The notes: generated by a model not told the origin, from the letters alone. A DNA stretch of 64,000 nucleotides from Mycolicibacterium hassiacum DSM 44199 (GCF_900603025.1 NZ_LR026975.1:868001-932000), one strand, 5' to 3'; counted from the stretch's first letter, positions 9,215 to 17,719 are shown. Numbers and translations: made by a program.

Positions 9215-9725
9215 GCTAGCTGTGGTGTTTGGGGAGGTCGGTCAGTCGGGTGTCGGTGGTTGGCCTCCGAGTGCGGCGTGGGGTGGGTGGTGAATGTAGA
9301 AGTGCAGCCAGGCGGGCAGGGTGTTGCGTTGCTAGTTGAGGTGTAGCGGCGGGCGTAGGGCCAACCGTCGGCGAATGTGCGGTGGAACCGGTCGATTTGC
9401 CGTTGGTTTGGGGCCCCGGTAGTGGCGGCCACGCTCGCCGGTGCGCCGGGCGGTGTCGCGGGCGTTGCGTCTGCCTTGCTGGCGGTGCGGGGCGAGACCA
9501 TGGACATCTCGGCTGCGGCGGCATACGTCCAGCCCGACTCCACCACCGACTGCGCAAGCCGTAAACGCCAACGCGGCGTCAACGCCGCGTTGGCGTGAGA
9601 CCTGAAGGCCTCCTGGTTGCTGAAGCGATTGTTCGACAGCTTCCACTTCGAAACCGCAGGCCTCAGCCTGTCACACCAACTCGCCAACACCGCCAGGAAC
9701 AACCTTCCTGGACATCACAGCTAGC
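9215..9725 (-). mobile_element. Internally deleted IS481-family element with target duplication
   Basis: Element body 9221-9719 (499 bp) is bounded by imperfect inverted ends beginning TGTGGTGTTTGGGGAGGT on the left and, read from the other side, TGTGATGTCCAGGAAGGT. It is flanked on both sides by GCTAGC (9215-9220 and 9720-9725), a 6-bp target duplication. A full-length IS481-family element would be about 1.1 kb; the complete relative in this window occupies 54972-56045. This copy lacks the middle of its transposase gene and is a non-autonomous, MITE-like derivative. It sits just upstream of the relic cas3 fragment. Confidence 0.75.
9216..9606 (-). pseudogene. IS481-type transposase remnant (internal deletion, frameshift)
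   Basis: Reverse-strand translation gives SHANAALTPRWRLRLAQSVV, matching the start of the intact transposase at 55938 (HANASLTPRGRLRLAQAVV). After about 45 residues of HTH region it jumps to QRQIDRFHRTFADGWPYARR, equivalent to the late catalytic-Glu segment GKVERFNRTLTTEWAYAQ of the intact copy. The next part, WLHFYIHHPPHAALGG, is in another frame. Roughly 180-200 residues, including the first two catalytic Asp residues, are missing. The final stop TAG is formed by the flanking CTAG target. Confidence 0.8.
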
Positions 9726-9840
9726 CCGAACGCTCGTGTCGGTACGTCGTGGTGGTGGCAACGTCCAAAAATTGTCGGATGTCTGTGCCATGATCCACTC
9801 AGCAGGTTGTACCGGTTCTTACCACGGGGGGCTGGGCAGG

Positions 9841-10022
9841 GTGGGACTCAGTACCGCCGCGATATCGGTCTGGGCGAAGTCACCGAACGCCGACGGGAAG
9901 TGGCTGCCGTTATGGCGGCACATGGACGACGCGGCGTCGGTCGCCGCCGACTTGTTCGAGACCTGGCTTCCGGATACCGTCGTGCGGTTGCTGGCGGCGC
10001 CGTTCGCGGGGGACAGGGGTGC
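9841..10022 (+). pseudogene. cas3: Truncated N-terminus of type I-E Cas3 (HD domain start)
   Basis: From GTG at 9841 the frame reads LSTAAISVWAKS, then WLPLWRHMDDAASVAADLF and ETWLPDTVVRLLAA. The pattern serine-start, WAKS, and WLPLWRHMxDxAxVA is the N-terminus of actinobacterial type I-E Cas3, where the His-Asp dipeptide region begins the HD nuclease. Only about 60 residues remain of a protein that is normally about 900. The frame is cut at 10022/10023 by the left end of an IS3-family element, and the CRISPR array starts exactly at the other end of that element. Recognition is from motif memory; a profile search against Cas3 would settle it. Confidence 0.7.
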
Positions 10023-10047
10023 GGGTCTGCTGCACGAACAGGTGACA
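10023..10047 (+). repeat. IS3 left terminal inverted repeat
   Basis: 25 bases, an exact reverse complement of 11266-11290. Confidence 0.9.
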
Positions 10048-10054
10048 GTTTCGG

Positions 10055-10915
10055 TCACGCGGCCTGACTGGCCGGTGTGGTCATGATGGCTTCGAACTCG
10101 ATGGGGGTCAACCGGTCGAGGCCGGCCTGGCGCCGGCGGCGATGGTAGGTCCGTTCGATCCAGATGACGATCGCGATCCGCAGCTCTTCTCGGGTGCGCC
10201 AACGGCGGCGGTCCAAGACGTTCTTCTGCAGCAGGCTGAAGAAGCTCTCCATGGCTGCGTTGTCGCCGGCCGCGCCGACGCGCCCCATGGAGCCGACCAT
10301 GTCGTGATGGTGCAGCGCGTGTACGAATCTCCTTGACCTGAACTGAGATCCACGATCCGAATGCAGAATGCACCCGGCGACATCTCCGCGTCGGGCTACC
10401 GCGCTGTGCAGTGCACGGGTGGCCAGTCGGGACTTCATCCGGGAGTCGATGCTGTAGCCGACGATGCGGTTGGAGAACACGTCTTTGATGGCGCAGAGGT
10501 AGAGCTTGCCCTCGCCGGTGCGGTGTTCGGTAATATCGGCCAGCCACAGCTGATTCGGCGCCTCAGCGGTGAAGTCACGTTCGACGAGATCGTCGTGGAC
10601 TGGTGGGCCGGGCTTGCCGTTCTTGCCGCGTTTGCGCTTGCCGAACACGCTCCACAGGCGATTGTGCGAGCAGATGCGCCACGCGGTGCGCTCGGCCATC
10701 GGTTCGCCGGCGTCGCGGGCCTCTTCGGCCAGGTAGCGGTACCCGAACTCGGGGTCCTCGTGGTGAGCGTCGAACAGGGCGTTGGCGCGGTAGGCCTCAA
10801 CGAGGTCGGCGTCGGTGACTGGGGCGGCCAGCCAGCGGTAATACGGTTGGCGGGCGAGCTTGAGTACCCGGCACGTCACCGCGACGGGGATCCCGTCGGC
10901 GGCGAGCTCTTTCAC
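10055..10915 (-). CDS. IS3-family transposase OrfB (integrase core)
   Basis: 286 residues, GTG start whose GTGA overlaps the orfA stop. The DDE catalytic triad is visible: Asp in QLWLADITEH, Asp in LHSDRGSQF and Glu in AAMESFFSLLQ, with the N-terminal HTH_21-type region around HHEDPEFGYRYL. A GGGAAAAGG stretch shortly upstream in orfA could be a slippage site for the OrfAB fusion that IS3 elements usually need, but the overlap also allows simple coupling. Sequence is intact throughout. Confidence 0.93.
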   Translation of the reverse strand: MKELAADGIPVAVTCRVLKLARQPYYRWLAAPVTDADLVEAYRANALFDAHHEDPEFGYRYLAEEARDAGEPMAERTAWRICSHNRLWSVFGKRKRGKNGKPGPPVHDDLVERDFTAEAPNQLWLADITEHRTGEGKLYLCAIKDVFSNRIVGYSIDSRMKSRLATRALHSAVARRGDVAGCILHSDRGSQFRSRRFVHALHHHDMVGSMGRVGAAGDNAAMESFFSLLQKNVLDRRRWRTREELRIAIVIWIERTYHRRRRQAGLDRLTPIEFEAIMTTPASQAA

Positions 10916-11220
10916 GAGCGGGTAGAGCCTTTTCCCGGCAGGTTGGCCTGTGACAGATACGCCGCGGCCCGGCGCAGCACCTCGTTCTCCAGCTCGAGCA
11001 GCTTGATCCGACGCCGGGCCTCACGCAGCTCACCGGACTCGCTGGTGGTTCTACCGGGCTTGGTGCCCTCGTCGATGTCGGCCTGGCGAAGCCATTTGTG
11101 CAGCGTCATCGGGTGCACACCGAAATCGGTGGCGATCTGCTCGATCGTCACACCGTCTTCGCGGTTGCGGGCCACGCGCACGACGTCGTCGCGGAACTCA
11201 CGGGGATAGGGCCTTGCCAT
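10912..11220 (-). CDS. IS3-family transposase OrfA (HTH protein)
   Basis: 102 residues from ATG at 11220; longer upstream frames run out of the element into the CRISPR array and were rejected. The N-terminus PYPREFRDDVVRVARNRE and IEQIATDFGVHPMTLHKWLR form the HTH_Tnp_1-type DNA-binding domain, followed by a leucine-zipper-like helix (IKLLELENEVLRRAAAYL). It binds the inverted repeats and supports transposition with OrfB, which overlaps its stop codon. Confidence 0.93.
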   Translation of the reverse strand: MARPYPREFRDDVVRVARNREDGVTIEQIATDFGVHPMTLHKWLRQADIDEGTKPGRTTSESGELREARRRIKLLELENEVLRRAAAYLSQANLPGKGSTRS

Positions 11221-11265
11221 GGGGACATCCTTCCAGCCTGCCCACGCTGGACAAGCCAACTCAGA

Positions 11266-11290
11266 TGTCACCTGTTCGTGCAGCAGACCC
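11266..11290 (-). repeat. IS3 right terminal inverted repeat
   Basis: Exact inverted copy of the left end. Its outermost base abuts the first base of CRISPR repeat 1 with nothing between. Confidence 0.9.
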
Positions 11291-11440
11291 GTGCTCCCCG
11301 CGCAGGCGGGGGTGATCCGTTCAATGGCGGCGGCAGTGCGCAGGCGTATGTGTGCTCCCCGCGCAGGCGGGGGTGATCCCGTGCTGTGCCAAGTCGTGAA
11401 ACCCGGGCCGTGGTGCTCCCCGCGCAGGCGGGGGTGATCC
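11291..11440 (+). CRISPR. Short type I-E CRISPR array, 3 repeats and 2 spacers
   Basis: Three identical 28-bp repeats at 11291-11318, 11352-11379 and 11413-11440, starting GTGCTCCCCGCG and ending GGGGGTGATCC, with the inner palindrome CCCCGC-GCAG-GCGGGG. The two spacers (11319-11351 and 11380-11412) are 33 bp each. Repeat length, sequence and spacer size are those of type I-E. Orientation puts the leader on the left, but that side is occupied by the IS3 element, so no leader remains. No cas1, cas2 or Cascade genes are present in the window, so the array is presumably inert. Confidence 0.93.
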
Positions 11441-11610
11441 ATCCCTGGTTTCAGCGCTCAACGGGCTCTCCCGCTGGCGAAAATGGTCACCCGCAGCTTG
11501 CGTTCCTCCCGTCCAGTTGGCCTGCCGCGCCTTGTGCTCCGTGCCGACGCGCTGCACGATATAGTCGCCCTTATCGAAAACGCAACGGGATGTGTTTCAG
11601 GAAGTGGCCG

Positions 11611-12834
11611 ATGACTGTCGCGGGATCAGATCAGGATGCCGGGGTGGAGTTCGATCCGTTCTCCGCCGAGTTCTACGACGATCCGCACGCCATCTATCCC
11701 CGACTGCGCCGGGCGGCTCCGGTCTACTACAGCCGCAGACACGACTTCTACGCGCTGAGCCGGCACGCCGATGTCGCTGCGGCGTACAAGGACTGGGAGA
11801 CCTTCTCGTCGGCCTACGGTGAGGACCTGGGCATGGTGCGCCGGGGTGAGAATCCGCCGGCGAAGATGATCATCTCCATCGATCCGCCCGAGCACCGGGT
11901 GATGCGCAGCCTGGTCAACAGGGTCTTCACCCCGCGGGCGCTCAGCGGACTGGAGGGCATGATCACCGCCACCATCGACCGGTTCCTCGGCGCGGTCGAC
12001 GCGGACGGGTTCGACGTCGTCCAGGACTTCTCGGTCTACTTCCCGGTCGAGGTCATCACCCAGATGCTCGGTGTTCCCGAGGAACACCGCCAACAGATCC
12101 GGCTGTGGATCGACGAGTCGCTGCACCGCGAGCCCGGCCAGATCGACATCTCCGAGAAGGGCCAACAGGCGCTGGCCAACATCTTCATGCTCTACTACGA
12201 CCTCATCAAACAACGGCGGGCCGACCCGCGCGACGACATGATCAGCGCCCTGATCGCCGCGGAGGTCGAACGTGAGGACGGGCAGCGCACCCGGCTGAAG
12301 GGCTCCGAGATCGCCGCGTTCGCCACGCTGCTCGGCGGCGCGGGCGCGGAAACCGTCACCAAGCTGATCGGCAGCGCCGTCGTCGTTTTCGCTCGCCACC
12401 CCGATCAGTGGCGCGCCATCCGCGACGACCGGGACAAGGTCCCCGCCGCCATCGAGGAGGTGCTGCGTTTCGATTCGCCGGTGCAGTACAACGTGCGCCG
12501 GTGCATGCGGGACGTGACGTTGCACGGTGTCACCATTCCCGAAGGGTCGCCGGTGTTCCTGCTCGGCGCGTCGGCCAATCGCGATCCCGACGCCTGGACC
12601 GACCCGGACACCTTCGACATCGACCGTGACCGCACCGAGGCGCAGAACCTGGGCTTCGGGTACGGCATCCACAGCTGCCTCGGCGCGGCGCTGGCCCGGC
12701 TGGAGAGCCGCATCGCGCTGAACCGACTGCTGGATCTGATGCCGGAATACGAAGTGCAGTGGGACGGCTGCAGGAAGGTGAGCATGCAGAACGTGTCGGG
12801 CTGGTCGCACGTGCCGGTGCGCATCCAACGATGA
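11611..12834 (+). CDS. Cytochrome P450
   Basis: 407 residues from ATG at 11611, chosen over 11590 because CAGGAAG lies 7-10 bases upstream. The I-helix region GGAGAETVTKLIG has Glu-Thr in place of the usual Asp/Glu-Thr-Thr. ExxR is EEVLR, and the heme loop is LGFGYGIHSCLGAALARLE. Soluble bacterial class I P450 needing ferredoxin and reductase, none of which is adjacent. The stop overlaps the start of the downstream molybdopterin oxidoreductase (ATGA), an unusual coupling. The gene follows the CRISPR array by 170 bases, in which no feature was found. Confidence 0.93.
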   Translation: MTVAGSDQDAGVEFDPFSAEFYDDPHAIYPRLRRAAPVYYSRRHDFYALSRHADVAAAYKDWETFSSAYGEDLGMVRRGENPPAKMIISIDPPEHRVMRSLVNRVFTPRALSGLEGMITATIDRFLGAVDADGFDVVQDFSVYFPVEVITQMLGVPEEHRQQIRLWIDESLHREPGQIDISEKGQQALANIFMLYYDLIKQRRADPRDDMISALIAAEVEREDGQRTRLKGSEIAAFATLLGGAGAETVTKLIGSAVVVFARHPDQWRAIRDDRDKVPAAIEEVLRFDSPVQYNVRRCMRDVTLHGVTIPEGSPVFLLGASANRDPDAWTDPDTFDIDRDRTEAQNLGFGYGIHSCLGAALARLESRIALNRLLDLMPEYEVQWDGCRKVSMQNVSGWSHVPVRIQR

Positions 12835-15002
12835 CCGTCGAGCACCGGCCGACCTTCTGCCGCATCTGCGAGCCGCTGTGCGGCATGGTCGCCACCGTCG
12901 ACGACGGTCGGCTGGTCGCGCTGCGACCGGATCGCGAGCACCCGCTGTCGTCGGGGTTCGCCTGCCCGAAGGGCATCGCGTTCGCCGAGGTGGTCAACGA
13001 CCCGGATCGCATCACCCATCCGATGCGACGCCGTGCCGACGGCTGCTTCGAGCCCATCAGTTGGGACCAGGCACTCACCGAGATCGCAGCCCGCGTCGAC
13101 GACATCCATCGCCGCCATGGCTCGGCTGCATTCGGTTGGTACATGGGCAATCCCGCCGCGTTCAGCTACGCGCACCTGTTCGCGGCGCTGACGTTCATCA
13201 AAGGCATCGGGCGGCACTCCCACTACTTCACATCGTCGTCGCAGGACACCAGCAACCGGCTGCTGGCCAGCCAACTGCTCTACGGTTCGCCGCTGTCGGT
13301 GCCGATACCGGATCTGACGCGCACCGACCTGCTCGTGCTGATGGGGGCGAACCCGTTCGTGTCACACGGCAGCTTCCTGACCGCGCCGCGGATCAGGGAC
13401 CGGTTGACCGACATCGTCAAGCGCGGCGGGCGCGTGGTGGTCGTCGACCCCCGCCGCACCGAAACCGCCGCCGCCTTCGAATGGCTGGGCATCACCGCCG
13501 ACACCGACGCCTACTTCCTGCTGTCACTGCTGCAGGTGATGTTCGCCGAGAACCTGGTCGACCGGCACCTGGTGGAAGCCCAGTCAACCGGACTGGATTG
13601 GCTGCGCGAACAGGCGGAGGACTTCGCGCCGGAGGTTACGGCCGGCATCACCGGCATAGCCCCGCAGACCGTGCGCACGTTGGCGCGCGAACTGGTGCGC
13701 ACCCCGCGTTCGGCGGTGTACGGGCGACTCGGCACCTGCGTCGGGCGGCACGGGACCCTGACCGCCTATCTCATCGACGCGGTGAACCTGCTGGCGGGCA
13801 GCCTCGACCGGCCCGGCGGCAGCGTGTTCAGCACGCTCGGCATACCGGGGCAACGGTTCTCGGCGATGGTGATGGGCGCGTCGCTGCGCCGCTCGTTCCG
13901 GCGCAAACGCACGCGAATCGGCGGGTTTCCCAGCGTGATCGGCGCCGAGCCGGCGGCGCTGCTGGCCAAGGAGATCACCACCCCGGGGCCGCGACGGATC
14001 AGGGCGCTGTTCGTCAGCGCCGGCAATCCGGTGCTGTCGGTGCCCAACGGCGCCGAACTGCGCGCCGCACTCGGGGAGTTGGAGTTGATGGTCGGTCTCG
14101 ACCTCTACCTCACCGAGACCACCGCGCACTGCGACTACGTGCTGCCGGTCACCACGATGTACGAACGCGACGATTTCGCGGTGACCTTCCAGACCTTCCA
14201 GGCCACCCCGTTCCGGCAGGCCACCGACGCGGTCATCGCGCCGGTCGGCCAGGCGCGCACCGAATGGGACATCGTCGATGCGCTGCTGGCACGGATATGG
14301 GTGCGCACCCCGGTGTTCGCCGGCCTGGCCGTGCTGCGGAAAGTTCTGGGGGACAGGCTGCACCCACGCGCTGTCGTGGACGCGATGATCCGAATGGCCG
14401 ACGGGGGCGACCGGTTCGGGCTGCGCCGCGGCGGGCTGACGTTCCGGCGGTTGATCGAACGGTACCCGCACGGGGTGGTGGTGGCCCCGCACATCCGCAC
14501 CGGCGTGCTCGACGAGATCGTGGTGTACCGGGGCGGGAAGGTGCGGCTGCGTCACGACGAGATCGCCGGCGAGATCGCCAGGCTGCGCGCCCGCAGCACG
14601 CCACCGGGTTTCCCGCTGCGGCTCATCGGCATGCGCGAACCCCGGTCGGAGAACTCGTGGCTGCACAACAGCCCGCTGCTGATGCGCGGCAACCCGGTGC
14701 AGCGCGCCCTCATGCACACCGACGACGCGGCCGCGCGCGGTATCGCCGACGGTGACGTGATTCAGGTGCGTTCACCGTACGGGCAGATCGTTCTGCCGGT
14801 GCGGCTGACCGACGACATCGTGACCGGAACCGTCGCGATTCCGCACGGCTGGGGCCACGACGGTACCGGCGGGTGGCGGCTGGCCAACCAGGCCGGCGGG
14901 GTCAACGTCAACCTGCTGATGTCCAGCGACCCCGCCGACGTGGAGCCGCTCGCGGGCATGTCCTGGCTGACCGGCATCCCGGTCGAGGTGTCGCGCGCCT
15001 GA
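12831..15002 (+). CDS. Molybdopterin-dependent oxidoreductase (formate dehydrogenase/DMSO reductase superfamily)
   Basis: 723 residues. The N-terminal CRICEPLCGM followed later by FACPKG gives the four Cys of a [4Fe-4S] cluster. LLVLMGANPFVSHG and VVVVDPRRTETA are the bis-MGD binding regions, and the C-terminal domain MHTDDAAARGIADGDVIQV is the molydopterin dinucleotide-binding fold. No twin-arginine signal is seen, so it is cytoplasmic. It probably performs a hydroxylation/dehydrogenation or oxygen-atom transfer on a pathway intermediate. Translationally coupled to the upstream P450; no electron-transfer subunit is encoded nearby. Substrate unknown. Confidence 0.9.
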   Translation: MTVEHRPTFCRICEPLCGMVATVDDGRLVALRPDREHPLSSGFACPKGIAFAEVVNDPDRITHPMRRRADGCFEPISWDQALTEIAARVDDIHRRHGSAAFGWYMGNPAAFSYAHLFAALTFIKGIGRHSHYFTSSSQDTSNRLLASQLLYGSPLSVPIPDLTRTDLLVLMGANPFVSHGSFLTAPRIRDRLTDIVKRGGRVVVVDPRRTETAAAFEWLGITADTDAYFLLSLLQVMFAENLVDRHLVEAQSTGLDWLREQAEDFAPEVTAGITGIAPQTVRTLARELVRTPRSAVYGRLGTCVGRHGTLTAYLIDAVNLLAGSLDRPGGSVFSTLGIPGQRFSAMVMGASLRRSFRRKRTRIGGFPSVIGAEPAALLAKEITTPGPRRIRALFVSAGNPVLSVPNGAELRAALGELELMVGLDLYLTETTAHCDYVLPVTTMYERDDFAVTFQTFQATPFRQATDAVIAPVGQARTEWDIVDALLARIWVRTPVFAGLAVLRKVLGDRLHPRAVVDAMIRMADGGDRFGLRRGGLTFRRLIERYPHGVVVAPHIRTGVLDEIVVYRGGKVRLRHDEIAGEIARLRARSTPPGFPLRLIGMREPRSENSWLHNSPLLMRGNPVQRALMHTDDAAARGIADGDVIQVRSPYGQIVLPVRLTDDIVTGTVAIPHGWGHDGTGGWRLANQAGGVNVNLLMSSDPADVEPLAGMSWLTGIPVEVSRA

Positions 15003-15003
15003 C

Positions 15004-16230
15004 TCAGGCGATCGCGCCGCAGTTCTTGAGTTCCTCGATGCGGTCCCAGTCGAAACCCAGTTCCATCAGCACGATCTCGGTGTGCTCGGACGCCTGCGGA
15101 GCCCGGGTGGTCTGCACCGGTTCGTGGTTGAACTGCACCGGCCCGCGCACCATCCGGAACGGGCGCCCGCCATCGGCGCCCTCCACCTCGACGATCATGT
15201 CGTTGGCGAGCGCCTGCTCGTCGTCGGCCAGGTCCACCAGGCTCTGCACCGGAGCCCATTGGCCCTTCATTGTCTTCAGCCGTTCACGCCAGTAGTCGAA
15301 CGGCTTGCTGCCGATCGACCTGGCGATGAGTTCGGCTGCCTCCGCGGCGTTCTCCATCAGCGGCTGCACATCGCAGAACCGCGGATCGTCGGCCAGCTCG
15401 GGCAGATCGAGGTGCTCGAAGGCGTCGCGGATGTAGCCGGTCGGGCTGACGATGCACAGGTTGATGGTGCCGCCGTCGGAGGTCCGGTAGTTGCCCATGA
15501 ACGGGTTCACGGTGGGGGCCATGGCGTCGGGCATGTGCGCACGCATGGTCTCGCCGGTCTCCATGCCCTGGGTGACGCTGGCGCTGGCCGCCCACCAGGC
15601 GGTGCTGAGCAACGACACGTCGAGTTCGAGCGCCTCGCCGGTGCGGTCCCGGTGGAACAGCGCCGCCGAGATCCCACCCGCGATGAACATGCCGCCGATC
15701 GAATCGCCGAACGCCGGGATGCCCTGGCTCAGAATCCCGCCGAGCTGCTCCGGGCTCAGGGCGTGGCCGATTCCGCTGCGGGTCCAGAACGCGGTGCCGT
15801 CGAACCCGCCGACATCGCGCTGCGGCCCCTTGTCGCCGTACGCACTGCCGCGGGCGTAGATGATGTCCGGATTCACCGCGCGGATGTGCTCGATATCGAA
15901 CTTGTGCTTCTGGCGTTGGGAGGGAAGGTAATTGGTCAGGAACACATCGGCGGTCCGGGCGATCTCGTAGAGCACCTCCCGGCCCTCGGGTTTGGTGATG
16001 TCGATCCCGACGCTGCGTTTGCCCCGGTTGGGGTGCTCGATCAGCGGATGCCGGTTGGGGTCGAGTTGGAAACCGCCCATGTAGATGAACCCGCGCTGGG
16101 TGTCGCCACGCACCGGGTGCTCTACCTTGATGACGTCGGCGCCCCAGTCGGCGAGGATCGCCCCGGCGGCCGGAACGAACGTGAACTGTGCCACCTCCAG
16201 GACGCGCACGCCCTGCATCACCTTGACCAT
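15004..16230 (-). CDS. CaiB/BaiF-type (family III) CoA-transferase
   Basis: 408 residues; ATG at 16230 follows GAGAGG and is preferred to the 5' extended frame. The N-terminal LEVAQFTFVPAAGAILADWG, then GADVIKVEHP and GKRSVGIDITKPEGREV, are standard family III motifs (formyl-CoA transferase, L-carnitine CoA-transferase, alpha-methylacyl-CoA racemase relatives). It would move CoA between acids, or racemise a 2-methylacyl-CoA. A palindromic operator-like site lies 27 bases upstream of the start. Convergent with the Mo enzyme, with no gap. Confidence 0.9.
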   Translation of the reverse strand: MVKVMQGVRVLEVAQFTFVPAAGAILADWGADVIKVEHPVRGDTQRGFIYMGGFQLDPNRHPLIEHPNRGKRSVGIDITKPEGREVLYEIARTADVFLTNYLPSQRQKHKFDIEHIRAVNPDIIYARGSAYGDKGPQRDVGGFDGTAFWTRSGIGHALSPEQLGGILSQGIPAFGDSIGGMFIAGGISAALFHRDRTGEALELDVSLLSTAWWAASASVTQGMETGETMRAHMPDAMAPTVNPFMGNYRTSDGGTINLCIVSPTGYIRDAFEHLDLPELADDPRFCDVQPLMENAAEAAELIARSIGSKPFDYWRERLKTMKGQWAPVQSLVDLADDEQALANDMIVEVEGADGGRPFRMVRGPVQFNHEPVQTTRAPQASEHTEIVLMELGFDWDRIEELKNCGAIA

Positions 16231-16256
16231 GTCGACCCTCTCAGCGCTGCGGCTAT

Positions 16257-16275
16257 TACGGTAACTCTTACAGTT
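16257..16275. promoter_or_regulatory. Palindromic operator-like site 2
   Basis: TACGGTAACTCTTACAGTT, an 8-3-8 inverted repeat of the island motif, 27 bases upstream of the CoA-transferase start and therefore over its promoter or 5' UTR. Confidence 0.65.
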
Positions 16276-16370
16276 GGTCCTCCAGCATAGCCGTGCCAGG
16301 CGTCCGTACGTGGGGTCGAAGGGCGGGGCACTCGTGGCGCGCCCCAGTGGCACTCGGCGCGCCCCATTGG

Positions 16371-16433
16371 CAACGGAATAGCATTCCCGGTCGTGATTTC
16401 GGCCTCGTAGCGACCAGGAATGCTATTCCGTTG
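16371..16433. repeat. 63-bp palindromic repeat, family A copy 1
   Basis: Begins CAACGGAATAGCATTCC and ends GGAATGCTATTCCGTTG. The arms pair over about 24 bases with a short centre. A second copy in the same orientation lies at 20199-20261 with only a few differences. It occupies the 289-bp gap between the CoA-transferase start and the next P450 stop. The rest of the gap holds GCGACAG/GCCGACAG-type short direct repeats and no gene. Behaves like a REP-type extragenic palindrome. Confidence 0.85.
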
Positions 16434-16519
16434 ACGACGGCGGGCGACAGCCGGCGACAGTTGTTGCCGACAGCGGGCGACGGCCGCCGACAGCGCGCTA
16501 CACCCGTGGGCAGCGATCG

Positions 16520-17719
16520 TCACCGTGGTTCGAACGTCACCGGCAGCGCGGTGGGGGAGCGGAACGGCTGGCCGTGGATGTGCGGGTCTTCGTCGGTGAT
16601 CAGCCGGATGTCGGTCAACCGGTCCAGCAGACACTCCAGCGCGACCCGGGTCTCCATCCGCGCCAGGTGCAACCCCATGCAGGTGTGCTCACCGGCGGCG
16701 AACGATATGTGCGGGGTGCGCTCGCGGTGTATGTCGAACTCGTCGGGCCGCTCCCACCGGGCGGGATCGCGGTTGGCCGCACCGATGCACACGTCGATCA
16801 CCGCGCCGGCCGGAATGGGCACGCCGGCCAACTCGGTGTCCTTGGCGGCATACCGCTGAACGGTGGTCAGCGGTGTCTCGAACCGCAGCCCCTCCTCGAT
16901 CGCCGGGGCGATCAAGCTCCGGTCGGCCTGCACCGCGGCGAACTGCTCGGGGTGGGTCAGCAGCAGGAACAGCAGATTGCCCGACGACCGGTAGGTGGTC
17001 TCCAGGCCGGCCGGCAACAGCAGTCGCAGAAACGAGTAGATCGCCTCGTCGGTCAGCTTCTCACCATCGATCTCGGCGTCGACCAGATCACCGATGATGT
17101 CGTCGGTGGGTTGGGATCGGCGCAGTTCGATCTGCTGCAGGAAATAGTCCTTCAGCGCGGCCGACGCCTCGAATGCGCGCTGGTAGTCGACCGCGTAGCT
17201 GATCAGTTCCACCGCGCGTTTGCGGAACCACGGCAGGTCCTCCTCCGGCAGTCCCAGCAGTCGGGTTATCACCCGGGTGGGGAACTCGAAGGTGAACTCC
17301 CGGACGAGGTCGGCCCGGCCGCGGTCGACGAACTCGTCGATCAGCGCATTGACCACCGGTCGAACGATCTCGGGTTCCCAGCGCAGCAGCGATTTCGACT
17401 TGAACGCCGCCGACACCAGATGCCGGTGCTGCCAGTGTTTCCTGCCCTCCATCGCCAGGATGGTGGGCCCGAGAAACAACCCGATGGTGCTGTCGTAGAT
17501 CTGCGAGTTGAACGTGTCGCTGTCCCGGAACACCCGGTTGACCGCGTCGAAAGACACTGCCGCGTAGAGGTGTTCGGGTATGAGCTGTTCGGGTGTCTTG
17601 GACAGGTCCAGGACGCTGCCCCGGAACACACCCCCGGATTCGCGGCGTTTGCGGGCGAAGAACGGGTAGGGGTCGCGGAGCAGTTCGTCGAGATCGAAGT
17701 CCTGTACGGGGCTGGCCAC
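16520..17719 (-). CDS. Cytochrome P450
   Basis: 399 residues from GTG at 17719, which has GGGGGAAC seven bases upstream; the longer frame from 17755 was rejected for lack of a ribosome site. I-helix LPAGLETTYRS, ExxR-type EEGLR and heme loop ISFAAGEHTCMGLHLARME are clear. Class I soluble bacterial P450. The operator-like palindrome at 17757 lies 38 bases upstream, between this gene and the SDR gene, suggesting its own regulated promoter. Likely hydroxylates an aliphatic or ring carbon of the island's substrate; substrate class unknown. Confidence 0.93.
   Translation of the reverse strand: MASPVQDFDLDELLRDPYPFFARKRRESGGVFRGSVLDLSKTPEQLIPEHLYAAVSFDAVNRVFRDSDTFNSQIYDSTIGLFLGPTILAMEGRKHWQHRHLVSAAFKSKSLLRWEPEIVRPVVNALIDEFVDRGRADLVREFTFEFPTRVITRLLGLPEEDLPWFRKRAVELISYAVDYQRAFEASAALKDYFLQQIELRRSQPTDDIIGDLVDAEIDGEKLTDEAIYSFLRLLLPAGLETTYRSSGNLLFLLLTHPEQFAAVQADRSLIAPAIEEGLRFETPLTTVQRYAAKDTELAGVPIPAGAVIDVCIGAANRDPARWERPDEFDIHRERTPHISFAAGEHTCMGLHLARMETRVALECLLDRLTDIRLITDEDPHIHGQPFRSPTALPVTFEPR

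Larger units (their letters stand above)
10023..11290 (-). mobile_element. Complete IS3-family insertion sequence
   Basis: 1268 bp, with perfect 25-bp terminal inverted repeats at 10023-10047 (begins GGGTCTGCTGCACGAACAGG) and 11266-11290. It carries orfA and orfB on the reverse strand in the usual IS3 arrangement. The flanks are both GTGC (10019-10022 and 11291-11294), consistent with the 3-5-bp duplication of IS3 elements, although the right-hand GTGC is also the first four bases of the CRISPR repeat. Both frames look intact, so the element may still be active. Confidence 0.9.

Noticed and set aside
9595..10086. 163-codon forward frame as a single gene
   Set aside because: It begins inside the IS481 relic and ends inside the IS3 element; only 9841-10022 looks like authentic Cas3 sequence.
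11441..11610. Further CRISPR repeats after 11440
   Set aside because: The flank starting ATCCCTGG has no further copy of the repeat, even degenerate.
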